Source: Cyclobacteriaceae bacterium (lineage in GTDB: Bacteria; Bacteroidota; Bacteroidia; Cytophagales; Cyclobacteriaceae). From it: DNA of 64,000 nucleotides. Of the stretch, positions 24,698-33,726 are shown piece after piece; position 1 is the stretch's first letter, and every line of letters begins with the position of its first letter. The stretch is from positions 1 to 64,000 of the forward strand of contig JAPZUF010000017.1 in NCBI GenBank assembly GCA_027533395.1, written 5' to 3'. The notes beneath the pieces are model-generated. The model was not told where the DNA came from and searched no databases. It saw only the letters and a program-made list of their open reading frames with translations. Made by a program: the position numbers and the translations under genes.

Positions 24698-26041
24698 ATG
24701 TTAAGAGACTTTTCTTCGCGGGTAGTTTTACGCACTTTATTGATTGGCGCAACTTTGATTGTGGTGATGTACATGTTCACCCAACCCAATATGGTTTTCG
24801 CTTCCATATTGTTGTGTTTGGTGGTAGTAGCACAATTAGTGGAGATGATTCGGTTTGTCAGCCAGACTAACCGTAAACTAACGCGCTTTCTGGAATCCAT
24901 AAAATATTCAGATTTTGTTTCTGGCTTTGCTGCCGATCATAAATTAGGTAAGAGTTTTAAAGATTTAAATGAATCGATAAACGATGTGATGGAAGCCTTC
25001 AGAAAGGCTAGAACTGAAAAAGAAGAAAGTTGGCAATATTTAGATACAGTAGTACAACAAGTTAGAACAGGCATCTTATCTTTTGATAGTGACGGTAAAA
25101 TTCAATTAATCAATAACCTGGCTAAAAAATATTTAGGAACAAATACAATTAAAAATATTCAAGAACTAAAATCAAATAACCCTCGACTATACGAAACTAT
25201 TCAAAAAACAGAATCAGGCAAAGGAGAATTATACAAAGCTAATAACGACATTCAGCTTTCTGTACAGTGTACCCATTTGCGCATTCGTGGAGTAGATATA
25301 AAACTATTAACGATGCAAAACATTCAAGGAGAATTGCAAAAGCAAGAAGCAGAGGCGTGGCAAAATTTAACACGCGTATTGCGCCATGAAATTATGAATT
25401 CAATTACACCTATTTCTTCGCTTACCTCCACCCTACGCGAAATTCTGGAACATGATTTAAAAAAAGAAAACGAAAACTATGTTTTAAATGATGAAACAAC
25501 CAGCGATTTAAAAGAAGGCTTAAGTACCATTGAAAACAGAAGCAAAGGCTTAATCAAATTTATTGATGCGTACCGCGAGTACACTTCATTGCCAAAGCCA
25601 AGTATTAAAACTGTTAACCTGAAAAGTTTGATTGAAAAAGTTTCAAACTTGATGAAAGAGGAATTAAAAAGAACATCTATTGAATTTTCTTACACTTGTT
25701 CATCCGATTACTTAACGATTCAAGTGGATGAAGAAATGATTGAACAAGTTTTAATCAACTTGTTGAAAAATGCCAAAGAAGCTTTACATGAAACTAAAAA
25801 TCCGAAATTAAATTTATTAGCACATTACCAAGATAATGCAGTAAAAATTGAAGTAAGCGATAATGGCCCGGGTATTATTAAAGAAGCAATTGAAAACATC
25901 TTTGTTCCTTTTTACACGACAAAAAGAACAGGGTCTGGCATCGGTTTAAGTTTATCTAGACAAATCATGCAATTACATGGAGGTTCCTTAACTGTTGTTT
26001 CAGAACCCGAAGTGCAAACAACATTTACACTTCGGTTCTAA
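24698..26041 (+). CDS. Membrane sensor histidine kinase (NtrY-like)
   Basis: 447 residues. Two close N-terminal membrane segments (about 10-27 and 31-50) leave almost no periplasmic loop, so the signal is likely sensed within the membrane or cytoplasm. A linker and PAS-like domain span about 110-210 (ILSFDSDGKIQLINNLAKKY). The phospho-acceptor is His230 in LRHEIMNSITPISSL. The ATPase domain has the N box NLLKNAKEAL, G1 DNGPGI and G2 GSGIGLSLSRQIM. This is the NtrY-like partner of NtrC-family regulators in Bacteroidota. The gene starts 8 bp after the regulator and forms an operon with it. Confidence 0.92.
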   Translation: MLRDFSSRVVLRTLLIGATLIVVMYMFTQPNMVFASILLCLVVVAQLVEMIRFVSQTNRKLTRFLESIKYSDFVSGFAADHKLGKSFKDLNESINDVMEAFRKARTEKEESWQYLDTVVQQVRTGILSFDSDGKIQLINNLAKKYLGTNTIKNIQELKSNNPRLYETIQKTESGKGELYKANNDIQLSVQCTHLRIRGVDIKLLTMQNIQGELQKQEAEAWQNLTRVLRHEIMNSITPISSLTSTLREILEHDLKKENENYVLNDETTSDLKEGLSTIENRSKGLIKFIDAYREYTSLPKPSIKTVNLKSLIEKVSNLMKEELKRTSIEFSYTCSSDYLTIQVDEEMIEQVLINLLKNAKEALHETKNPKLNLLAHYQDNAVKIEVSDNGPGIIKEAIENIFVPFYTTKRTGSGIGLSLSRQIMQLHGGSLTVVSEPEVQTTFTLRF

Positions 26042-26051
26042 ATTATCATTT

Positions 26052-26651
26052 TTACTGCTCTATTTTTAAATTTACTTTGATGGTGAAATCATTGTAAATA
26101 AACCAATCTTTATCTGAACCTTTCTTTCCTTTTACTCCATATTCTACTCCAAATAATGTTCTATCAATATTAAGCGTAGCTTCTGCAAATTGTTGTTGAT
26201 TTCTTTCGGTAATCTTTACTGTTACCGAGGTTAGTTGTGTTATATTTTTGATTGTTAATTCTCCCGTTACCAAAAACTCATTTTCTTTATCAGGTTTAAC
26301 CTCTGTAATAATAAATTTAGCTTCCGGATAAAGATTCACTTCAAAGAAATCTTCATTAGAGATATGACCGATAAAATCAATTTTGCCTTGAGGATCTTCT
26401 ATGTCTTCAACAGTTATGCTTTGCATGTCCATCGTTACATAGCCGCCCGTTAGTTTACCTCCTTGAAAAAATATTTTAGCATCTTTGATGCCTACTTTTC
26501 CGTAATGCCCACCCGAAACACTTTTGCCACTCCAGGCAACTTCACTCAACTCTTTATTGATGGGAGGCTCAACTACTCTAAAATGATTATACAACAACCA
26601 AGTTGCTACAACAGCAACTAATACCATTAATACTACGATTACTTTTTTCAT
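26052..26651 (-). CDS. YceI family lipocalin-like protein
   Basis: 199 residues from ATG 26651; a Met five codons earlier is possible, but MKKVIVVLMVLVAVVATWLL is a clear signal anchor. The mature region has the YceI pattern: VAWSGKSVSGGHYGKVGIKD at the start, FDG-like DFIGHISNEDFFEVNLYPEA in the middle and TLNIDRTLFGVEYG near the end. YceI proteins form an extended lipocalin-like barrel that binds a polyisoprenoid or similar lipid in the periplasm. The uncleaved-looking anchor suggests that it stays on the membrane. It is convergent with the kinase gene (10 bp apart) and monocistronic. Confidence 0.88.
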   Translation of the reverse strand: MKKVIVVLMVLVAVVATWLLYNHFRVVEPPINKELSEVAWSGKSVSGGHYGKVGIKDAKIFFQGGKLTGGYVTMDMQSITVEDIEDPQGKIDFIGHISNEDFFEVNLYPEAKFIITEVKPDKENEFLVTGELTIKNITQLTSVTVKITERNQQQFAEATLNIDRTLFGVEYGVKGKKGSDKDWFIYNDFTIKVNLKIEQ

Positions 26652-26704
26652 ATTTTTTTGAAGCAAGTAACGTATCTAATTACATACAAAATGTTAACAA
26701 AGTG

Positions 26705-27952
26705 TTAAACCTTTCTGAAAACAGCTGTTGCATTGTGTCCACCAAAACCAAAAGTATTACTCATCGCTATATTGACTGGCTGATGAACTGCTTCATGCAA
26801 GATAATATTCAAACCTTGAGGTAAAGTTGGATCTAAATTTTGCGTATTGATAGTAGGTGGAATAATACCTGTTTCGATTGCTTTGATACAAATCAACGCT
26901 TCGATGGCTCCGGCTCCACCTAGTAAATGACCAATCGCTGATTTTGTTGCACTGATTTTTACTTTTGCGTTTGCGCCAAACAAAGCATAAACGGCTTTCA
27001 TTTCACTTTCATCACCAACTGGTGTAGAAGTAGCATGTGGGTTAAGGTAATCCACGTCTTCGGGTTTTATTCCAGCTTCTTCCATTGCCCATAACATACC
27101 CAGTTGCGCGCCTTTTCCTTCGGGATGAGTAGCTGTTAAATGATAAGCATCAGCCGACATGCCTCCACCTGCTACTTCAGCATAAATTTTTGCTCCGCGT
27201 TTTATTGCATGTTCGTACGATTCTAACACCAATGCTGCGCCACCTTCACCCATCACAAATCCATCGCGAGTTATATCAAACGGACGTGAGGCTGTTTGTG
27301 GTTCATCATTGCGGGTTGACAAGGCCTTCATTGCACTAAATCCTCCTATACCTGCTTCGTTAATGGCAGCTTCAGATCCTCCTGTTATCATCACATCTGC
27401 CTTCCCCCATTTAATGTAATTCATGGCTTCAATTATAGCAGAGGTGGATGTGGCACAAGCCGAAACAGTGGTAAAGTTAGGTCCCATAAATCCATATTTC
27501 ATGCTGATCCAACCCGAAGCTATATCAACAATAACTTTTGGAATAAAAAATGGATTGATCCGTGGCGTGCCATCTCCTTTAGCAAACTCCATGATCTCAT
27601 GCTGGAAAGTTTGAAAGCCTCCGTTGCCCGATCCCCAGATTACGCCAACTCTTGTACTATCAGGATTGCTTTGCATGAGTTGCGCGTCTTCAATGGCTTC
27701 TTTTGCTGTAACCAAGGCATATTGTGCAAAAGGATCCAGTTTCTTCACTTCATTTTTTTCAAAATGTTGGAGTGGATCAAAGCCTTTTATTTCGCAGGCA
27801 AATTTTGTTTTAAATTTCTCTGTATTGAATTTAGTTATCAAACCTGCACCACTCTTTGCGGCTGTTAATTGATTCCAAAAATCATTGACGTTATTTCCTA
27901 ATGGTGTGATGGCGCCCAAGCCCGTTACAACAACTCTTCTTTCTTGCTTCAT
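26705..27952 (-). CDS. fabF: Beta-ketoacyl-ACP synthase II (FabF type)
   Basis: 415 residues, normal FabF length. Catalytic triad Cys166 (TVSACATSTS), His306 (NPHATSTPVGD) and His342 (KSAIGHLLGGAG), with Lys337 and the C-terminal SNTFGFGGHNAT loop. The enzyme condenses malonyl-ACP with acyl-ACP in fatty acid elongation. It lies 15 bp downstream of a TetR gene and not next to acpP or other fab genes, so it may be a second FabF used for membrane adjustment or for a specialised acyl chain (aryl polyene, flexirubin-like). The sequence alone does not separate housekeeping from specialised use. Confidence 0.9.
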   Translation of the reverse strand: MKQERRVVVTGLGAITPLGNNVNDFWNQLTAAKSGAGLITKFNTEKFKTKFACEIKGFDPLQHFEKNEVKKLDPFAQYALVTAKEAIEDAQLMQSNPDSTRVGVIWGSGNGGFQTFQHEIMEFAKGDGTPRINPFFIPKVIVDIASGWISMKYGFMGPNFTTVSACATSTSAIIEAMNYIKWGKADVMITGGSEAAINEAGIGGFSAMKALSTRNDEPQTASRPFDITRDGFVMGEGGAALVLESYEHAIKRGAKIYAEVAGGGMSADAYHLTATHPEGKGAQLGMLWAMEEAGIKPEDVDYLNPHATSTPVGDESEMKAVYALFGANAKVKISATKSAIGHLLGGAGAIEALICIKAIETGIIPPTINTQNLDPTLPQGLNIILHEAVHQPVNIAMSNTFGFGGHNATAVFRKV

Positions 27953-27967
27953 GATGTAGTTCGTTGA

Positions 27968-28561
27968 TTATTTATTGGTGTATTGGTTGATGATAGATTT
28001 ACCATGTTGTACAACATATTTCATTGCGTCATCCGATCGCTCCAAGCGAGCCATCATCAATGCACCTTCTATGTTGCAAAACAAAATGGTCGCAATCTCT
28101 TTGCATTTCATCTCTCTTTTAAATTCGCCTGATGCTATACCTTCTTCTAAAAGAGTAGTAAGACTTTGCAAAATATCACTCGCTTCTTTGGCTACTACTT
28201 TGCGCATGTGGGTGCGGTAATCATCTACTTCTATTGCTGCGTTTAAAATAGGACAACCACCAGCTATTGGCGATGCAAAAACAAACCGTGCATAAAAATC
28301 CAGAAAGGCAAAAACTTTCTTCTTGATACTTGTGTGTTTGTCCATTTCATCGCGCAAAGCTTGTCGGCTTTTTTGTACAGCGTATCGAAAGGCTTCAGTC
28401 GCTATCTCTTCTTTGTCTTTAAAATTGCCGTAAAGCGCACCTTTAGTTAAGCCTGTGCAGGCCGTTAAATCTTGCAATGTCGTTCCTTCAAATCCTTTTG
28501 TATTGAACAAAACTGCCGTTTTCTCAATAATGGATTGTCGAGTACGTTCTGCCTTTTTCAT
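27968..28561 (-). CDS. TetR/AcrR family repressor
   Basis: 197 residues. The N-terminal helix-turn-helix (about 1-50) has the TetR pattern: RQSIIEKTAVLFNTKGFEGT, then LTACTGLTKGALYGNFKDKE. The C-terminal ligand domain is alpha-helical, with ASPIAGGCPILNAAIEVDD like the YxaF/TetR_C relatives that answer fatty or aromatic compounds. The gene precedes fabF by 15 bp on the same strand, so it likely controls itself and fabF. Its promoter contains a perfect inverted repeat, TATACCG-TT-CGGTATA, placed between the -33 and -7 boxes, which is a clear autorepression site. Confidence 0.92.
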   Translation of the reverse strand: MKKAERTRQSIIEKTAVLFNTKGFEGTTLQDLTACTGLTKGALYGNFKDKEEIATEAFRYAVQKSRQALRDEMDKHTSIKKKVFAFLDFYARFVFASPIAGGCPILNAAIEVDDYRTHMRKVVAKEASDILQSLTTLLEEGIASGEFKREMKCKEIATILFCNIEGALMMARLERSDDAMKYVVQHGKSIINQYTNK

Positions 28562-28568
28562 TCGAGTG

Positions 28569-28600
28569 CAAAAATATACCGTTCGGTATAATTATGCAAA
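28569..28600 (-). promoter_or_regulatory. Promoter of the tetR-fabF operon
   Basis: Minus strand TTTG (28600-28597), a 20-bp spacer and TATTTTTG (28576-28569), an exact match to the Bacteroidota consensus TTTG / TAnnTTTG. Only 7 bp separate the -7 box from the ATG at 28561, so the leader is just a few bases. Confidence 0.75.
28575..28590. promoter_or_regulatory. TetR operator
   Basis: TATACCG-TT-CGGTATA, a 16-bp perfect inverted repeat of the common TetR-family type with ACCG/CGGT half-sites. It fills the downstream half of the promoter spacer and touches the first two bases of the -7 box, so a bound repressor would exclude RNA polymerase. Confidence 0.8.
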
Positions 28601-28627
28601 ATATCAGTTCAAATATTTTGTATTTAT

Positions 28628-28658
28628 GTTGATTTTAATGGTTGAACGGCTAATTTTG
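28628..28658 (+). promoter_or_regulatory. Promoter of the GAPDH gene
   Basis: GTTG (28628-28631), 19 bp, then TAATTTTG (28651-28658), which matches TAnnTTTG exactly. Predicted transcription start is near 28661, giving a leader of about 30 bases to the ATG at 28693. Confidence 0.6.
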
Positions 28659-28671
28659 ACCTGCTTTTTGA

Positions 28672-29694
<1,023 letters not shown>

Positions 29695-29703
29695 AATGAA
29701 AAG

Positions 29704-29723
29704 CCCTCTTCGGAGGGTTTTTT
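29704..29723 (+). terminator. Intrinsic terminator of gap
   Basis: CCCTC-TTCG-GAGGG followed by six T. The stable TTCG tetraloop, GC stem and immediate T run make it the clearest terminator in the window. Confidence 0.92.
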
Positions 29724-29780
29724 ATTGTTACCTCATCTGCTTTTGAACAATTAATAGACAGTTTTACGTTATTAACTGCA

Positions 29781-30980
29781 ATGGTAGATTATTACCAAAT
29801 CATGGGCTTAAAGCCGGATGCTAGCAGTACCGCTATCCGAAGCGCGTACAAAAAATTGGCTATGCTCTATCATCCGGATAGAAACCCAAATAATCCGCAA
29901 GCCGAAGAATTATTTAAAGTAATCAACGAAGCTTATCAGGTTTTATCAGATCCTATAAAAAAACAACAATACGATTTACGTTATCATGGTTTAGATAATA
30001 ATATCAAACACAGTAGCGCTCATGATAGACGAGCTTACTGGCGCGAATATCATCACAAACAATATGAACATTGGCGACAAAGCCAACAATCAACTTATCA
30101 ATTTGATAAGCGCTATTTTAAAATTCAAGGTTTGGCCATCGTTACATTTTTAACGATTGCAGGAATTTGCTTTCTCTTCATCAACATTGTTCAATACTTT
30201 CAAGAGCAGCAAATAGCTGAACAAACTCGGCAAAATAATTTAGCCATTCAAGAAGTACACAGTTTGTTTAATGAAGGAAAAAAGAAAGAAGCATTTACGC
30301 TGATTCGCAATCTGCAAAAACAACAACCACACGAATATTCATTTTATTTTACTGAAGATACATTATTAATAAACCTTCACAATGAATCTGAAAAACTAAT
30401 GCAACAGGCAAAATTTGATTTGGCTATGCAAAATCTATTGGTTTTAAAAGATTATGAAGATCCGGTCTCTATCAATACATTACAAAATCTGGCGACCTGC
30501 GATATTCACACTGGAAATTATAGTTCAGCGTTAGTTAGCTTACAAAATTTATTAGAACAACAGCCCGAACGTGTTTCTCTTCTCTTATCTATAGCCATTA
30601 TTTATCAAGATAAGTTAATGAACTTAGATGAAGCGGAAAAGTATTTAGCCATGGGCAAAAAATTGTTTAAGCTAAGGATGATTGCGCAATATGGTGAAGC
30701 CTTTCAATTAGTAGCCGACCCCAATGATATATCTCAGGTTTACTATGATATTTTTATTAGAAGGCTTCAGGTTAATTTGCAATTAAAACGCTTTGATGAA
30801 GCAGAGAAAGATGGCAACTGGGCTATCTATTTACGTCCCCAAAATGCTGAAGGCTATTATTGGAGAGCGCAGGCAGAGTTTGAAAACAAGAATAAAAGCC
30901 AGGCTTGTGCTGACCTTAAACAAGCCCGAGCACTAGGGATTAAGCCCGAAAAAGAGCTCCTCGCGAGTTACTGTCGATAA
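29781..30980 (+). CDS. Membrane-anchored J-domain protein with TPR-like repeats
   Basis: 399 residues. The J domain is at 1-68, with the HPD motif at 31-33 (LYHPDRNPNNPQA), so it should stimulate a DnaK ATPase. A basic, aromatic-rich linker (70-110) leads to one membrane segment (about 113-135, LAIVTFLTIAGICFLFINIV). The rest is helical with TPR-like pairs, such as NLQKQQPHEYSFYF, TGNYSSALVSLQNLLEQQPE and LRPQNAEGYYWRAQAEFENK. The J domain is cytoplasmic, which would put the repeats in the periplasm if there is a single crossing. It lacks the G/F region and zinc finger of DnaJ, so it is a class C co-chaperone. It follows the gap terminator and stands alone. Confidence 0.85.
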   Translation: MVDYYQIMGLKPDASSTAIRSAYKKLAMLYHPDRNPNNPQAEELFKVINEAYQVLSDPIKKQQYDLRYHGLDNNIKHSSAHDRRAYWREYHHKQYEHWRQSQQSTYQFDKRYFKIQGLAIVTFLTIAGICFLFINIVQYFQEQQIAEQTRQNNLAIQEVHSLFNEGKKKEAFTLIRNLQKQQPHEYSFYFTEDTLLINLHNESEKLMQQAKFDLAMQNLLVLKDYEDPVSINTLQNLATCDIHTGNYSSALVSLQNLLEQQPERVSLLLSIAIIYQDKLMNLDEAEKYLAMGKKLFKLRMIAQYGEAFQLVADPNDISQVYYDIFIRRLQVNLQLKRFDEAEKDGNWAIYLRPQNAEGYYWRAQAEFENKNKSQACADLKQARALGIKPEKELLASYCR

Positions 30981-31089
30981 TAAAAAATACCATAGCAATA
31001 CTTTGCTTCAATCTGTACAAATTGATTTTGCATTTTAAAAAAGATTCAAGTTTTTTTACGATATTCATACTTTGCCAAAAAGATGCGTT

Positions 31090-31524
31090 ATGTTAAGAGC
31101 CCAACTTACACCCGATCAACAGGCAGCTATAAAAAATAGCTATCTAAACGTTGTTTCGCTTTTTCTTGAGCAAGCGTCTATCAAAGGTGAGTATGTTCGT
31201 TGTTTGCTAAAGTGGGGTTTTCAACTCGATTTATCGCCTGCAGATTTAAAGCATAACCATGCTGATTTTGATAAACTTCGTTTTCAACAACCGGAAGATA
31301 AAGTCCAAAAACTAGAATCTATTTATCATTTGGTTTATATGATTAACCTCGATAAAGTAGTTGAAGATGTTGAATTAGAAGTAGCCTCCGTTTATGCCAA
31401 AACATTGGGCTTTAGAGAAAATGTTGTAACAGAACTTTTTAAATCAATTGCAACTGCTAAGGATGATGGCACTCTAGTGCGTGATGTACGACAAGAAGTA
31501 ATTGACTTTTTAAGTATGCAATAA
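31090..31524 (+). CDS. TerB-like domain protein, function unknown
   Basis: 144 residues from ATG 31090; the frame also opens with a TTG at 31072. All-helical and mildly acidic, with the sequence LVYMINLDKVVEDVELEVAS followed by YAKTLGFRENVV, resembling the TerB/tellurite-resistance helical fold in which Asp/Glu clusters bind metal (here D and E around the VVEDVELE turn). TerB-like proteins occur in many stress and membrane contexts, so no function can be named. It is a single gene, convergent with kdsB (4 bp apart). Confidence 0.6.
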   Translation: MLRAQLTPDQQAAIKNSYLNVVSLFLEQASIKGEYVRCLLKWGFQLDLSPADLKHNHADFDKLRFQQPEDKVQKLESIYHLVYMINLDKVVEDVELEVASVYAKTLGFRENVVTELFKSIATAKDDGTLVRDVRQEVIDFLSMQ

Positions 31525-31528
31525 TAAG

Positions 31529-32269
31529 CTATAAGAGATGTTTGATTTTCTCAACATCTTCCGGCACATCTATGCCAATGGTCTCTAATTCTGTAATGGC
31601 TGCTTTTATTTCAAAGCCATTATCCAACCAACGAAGTTGTTCTAAGGATTCTGCTTTTTCTAATTCACTTACTGCTAATTTTGTAATTTGTTTTAGCACT
31701 TCACTTTTATAAGCATACATGCCAATGTGTTTATAAAAAACACCCTTACTTATCCACTCATTTACTTCCACGCCACGTTGAAAAGGAATGGCACTTCTGC
31801 TAAAATATAAAGCCTGCTGCTGCTTATTGATAATTGCCTTAACCACATTGGGATTAAATACAGTTTCTGTATCTTTAATTTGTTTCACCAACGTTGCTAT
31901 ATGGGTTTTGCCATCACATAGGGAAGCTAACAAATCTATTTGCGCAGGTTGAATAAAAGGTTCATCACCTTGCACGTTTATCACATAATCAAAGGGCTCT
32001 TGCAATTTTTCAAAAGCTTCGAAACACCTATCAGTTCCACTTGGATGCTCTTCTTTTGTTTTAACGGCAGCACCCCCAAATGATACAACATGTTGAAAAA
32101 TTTCTTCATTATCGGTAGCAACCACAACTTTTAACAATGACTTGCTAGTGGACGCTTGTTCATATACCCGTTGAATCATGGTTTTGTTACCCAGCTTAAT
32201 CAACGGTTTTCCCGGAAAGCGGGTGGAAGCGTAACGCGCAGGAATAACGCCTAGAATTTTCTGACTCAT
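31529..32269 (-). CDS. kdsB: CMP-Kdo synthetase (3-deoxy-manno-octulosonate cytidylyltransferase)
   Basis: 246 residues. N-terminal nucleotide-binding motif GVIPARYASTRFPGKPL, then VVATDNEEIFQHV, the HPSGTDRCFEA substrate loop, the metal-binding NVQGDEPF and the late HIGMYAYK. It activates Kdo with CTP for transfer to lipid A, so the organism makes Kdo-containing LPS, which agrees with the GT9 and LPS kinase genes at the left edge. Its ATG overlaps the stop of the upstream NfeD gene by 4 bp (translational coupling). Confidence 0.96.
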   Translation of the reverse strand: MSQKILGVIPARYASTRFPGKPLIKLGNKTMIQRVYEQASTSKSLLKVVVATDNEEIFQHVVSFGGAAVKTKEEHPSGTDRCFEAFEKLQEPFDYVINVQGDEPFIQPAQIDLLASLCDGKTHIATLVKQIKDTETVFNPNVVKAIINKQQQALYFSRSAIPFQRGVEVNEWISKGVFYKHIGMYAYKSEVLKQITKLAVSELEKAESLEQLRWLDNGFEIKAAITELETIGIDVPEDVEKIKHLL

Positions 32270-33603
32270 GCTGGGCGTTGCTTTACTTGTAAAGAAGTTG
32301 TGTCTTCACCAATTACTTCTATCTCAGTATCTTTTTCAATGTATTCGCCCCGCGAATAAGCATCATACACTTTGCCTTCAATTTCTATTTTACCTGCAGG
32401 ACGAAGAACTGTTATCGCTTTGCCTTGTTTACCCGTCATCTTTTCTGGAAAGAATGTAGCTACAAATCCTTTTTCTTTATCCATGGTTTCTGTTAAAGCA
32501 ATGGCTTGAAAACGTTTCGACTGCATCAACTTTCCTCCGCCTACAAACAGTAAAACAATTCCACCAAACAAACCAGCAAAGGCAGCTGCAGCTGCATAAA
32601 TTAAATTTTCTGACGCTACAAATTCAAAATCAAAAGCATCGTTGTTTACCATAATTAAAATCAATGAACCAACAGTTAAAGTAATGCCCGCTATTCCTGC
32701 GATTCCAAAACCGGGTAATACAAATATCTCGACTGCAATTAAGGCGAAACCGATAAACAATGTTATAATCTCCCAATTTTCTGCCAATCCGTTGAGGTAG
32801 TATGGAACTAAATACAAAACCAAAGCAACACCTGCAGCTAATAATGGAAATCCTATGCCAGGTGTTTGCATTTCAAAATAAATACCAGCAATAATGACCA
32901 ATATTAGTATTCCACTGATGAAAGGATTTAAAAATATACTGACGATTTTATCTACTGCAGATAACTCAAACTTTTCGATAGTATAGGTCTTTACCTTATT
33001 CAATTCCAAAATTTCTTCAATGCTATTAACTTTTGCTTCGCAGTAACCATATTTGATGGCTTCGGATGTGGAGAAAGTAATAACCTGACCTTCTTTCTTG
33101 ATGCTATCAATAACTATGGATTCATCGACCATGCCTTCAGCAATACTTGGGTTTCTTCCATTTTGTTCTGCAGTAGAACGCATGATACCGCGCATATAGG
33201 ATTGATATTTATCCGGAGCACGCTCACCTGTTGCATCAACAACTGTTGCAGCTCCTATACTTGCACCCGGAGCCATGTAAATACTATCACATGCAATTGA
33301 AATTAAAGCACCTGCGGAAGCCGCATCAGAATTAATATATACCCAAATCGGTTTCTCCCAATCCATAATTTTATCTACAATCTCCTTTGCGTCTGTAAGC
33401 ACACCACCATAGGTATCCATCTCTATAATAATGATATCAGCTTCTATTTTTCTGGCATTCTCTAATGCCAACTCAACAAAACGATTGGTGCGTGGATCAA
33501 TTTCAGACTTGATATCCATGACCATCACTTTTTGAGTAGCATTTTGTGCGAAGGCAGCTGACGTGCAAAAGAGAGCAACGAGGATAAAGAAACAGTTTCT
33601 CAT
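32266..33603 (-). CDS. NfeD-family membrane serine protease (ClpP-class, full length)
   Basis: 445 residues from ATG 33603, chosen because a signal peptide starts there (MRNCFFILVALFCTSAAFAQ); the frame is open to 33699. The ClpP-like domain (25-235) has EMDTYGGVLTDA, the catalytic Ser96 in SDAASAGALISIACD and the likely catalytic Lys132 in DKYQSYMR, matching archaeal NfeD (1510-N) Ser/Lys proteases. Four or five membrane segments follow (about 250-390), then a C-terminal OB-fold NfeD domain (GKQGKAITVLRPAGKIEIEG). These proteases act with stomatin-type proteins in membrane quality control; no stomatin gene is adjacent. It overlaps kdsB by 4 bp. Confidence 0.88.
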   Translation of the reverse strand: MRNCFFILVALFCTSAAFAQNATQKVMVMDIKSEIDPRTNRFVELALENARKIEADIIIIEMDTYGGVLTDAKEIVDKIMDWEKPIWVYINSDAASAGALISIACDSIYMAPGASIGAATVVDATGERAPDKYQSYMRGIMRSTAEQNGRNPSIAEGMVDESIVIDSIKKEGQVITFSTSEAIKYGYCEAKVNSIEEILELNKVKTYTIEKFELSAVDKIVSIFLNPFISGILILVIIAGIYFEMQTPGIGFPLLAAGVALVLYLVPYYLNGLAENWEIITLFIGFALIAVEIFVLPGFGIAGIAGITLTVGSLILIMVNNDAFDFEFVASENLIYAAAAAFAGLFGGIVLLFVGGGKLMQSKRFQAIALTETMDKEKGFVATFFPEKMTGKQGKAITVLRPAGKIEIEGKVYDAYSRGEYIEKDTEIEVIGEDTTSLQVKQRPA

Positions 33604-33726
33604 GGAAAAGATTTTAAAACTTAAAGTTAAACAATATTTCACTGGATGCAGTTCGTTATTAAATCGAACATTCGGCCTGAATTTTGCAAATTGTTTCACT
33701 AATTTAGAAGCGATTTTCGATTTTTT

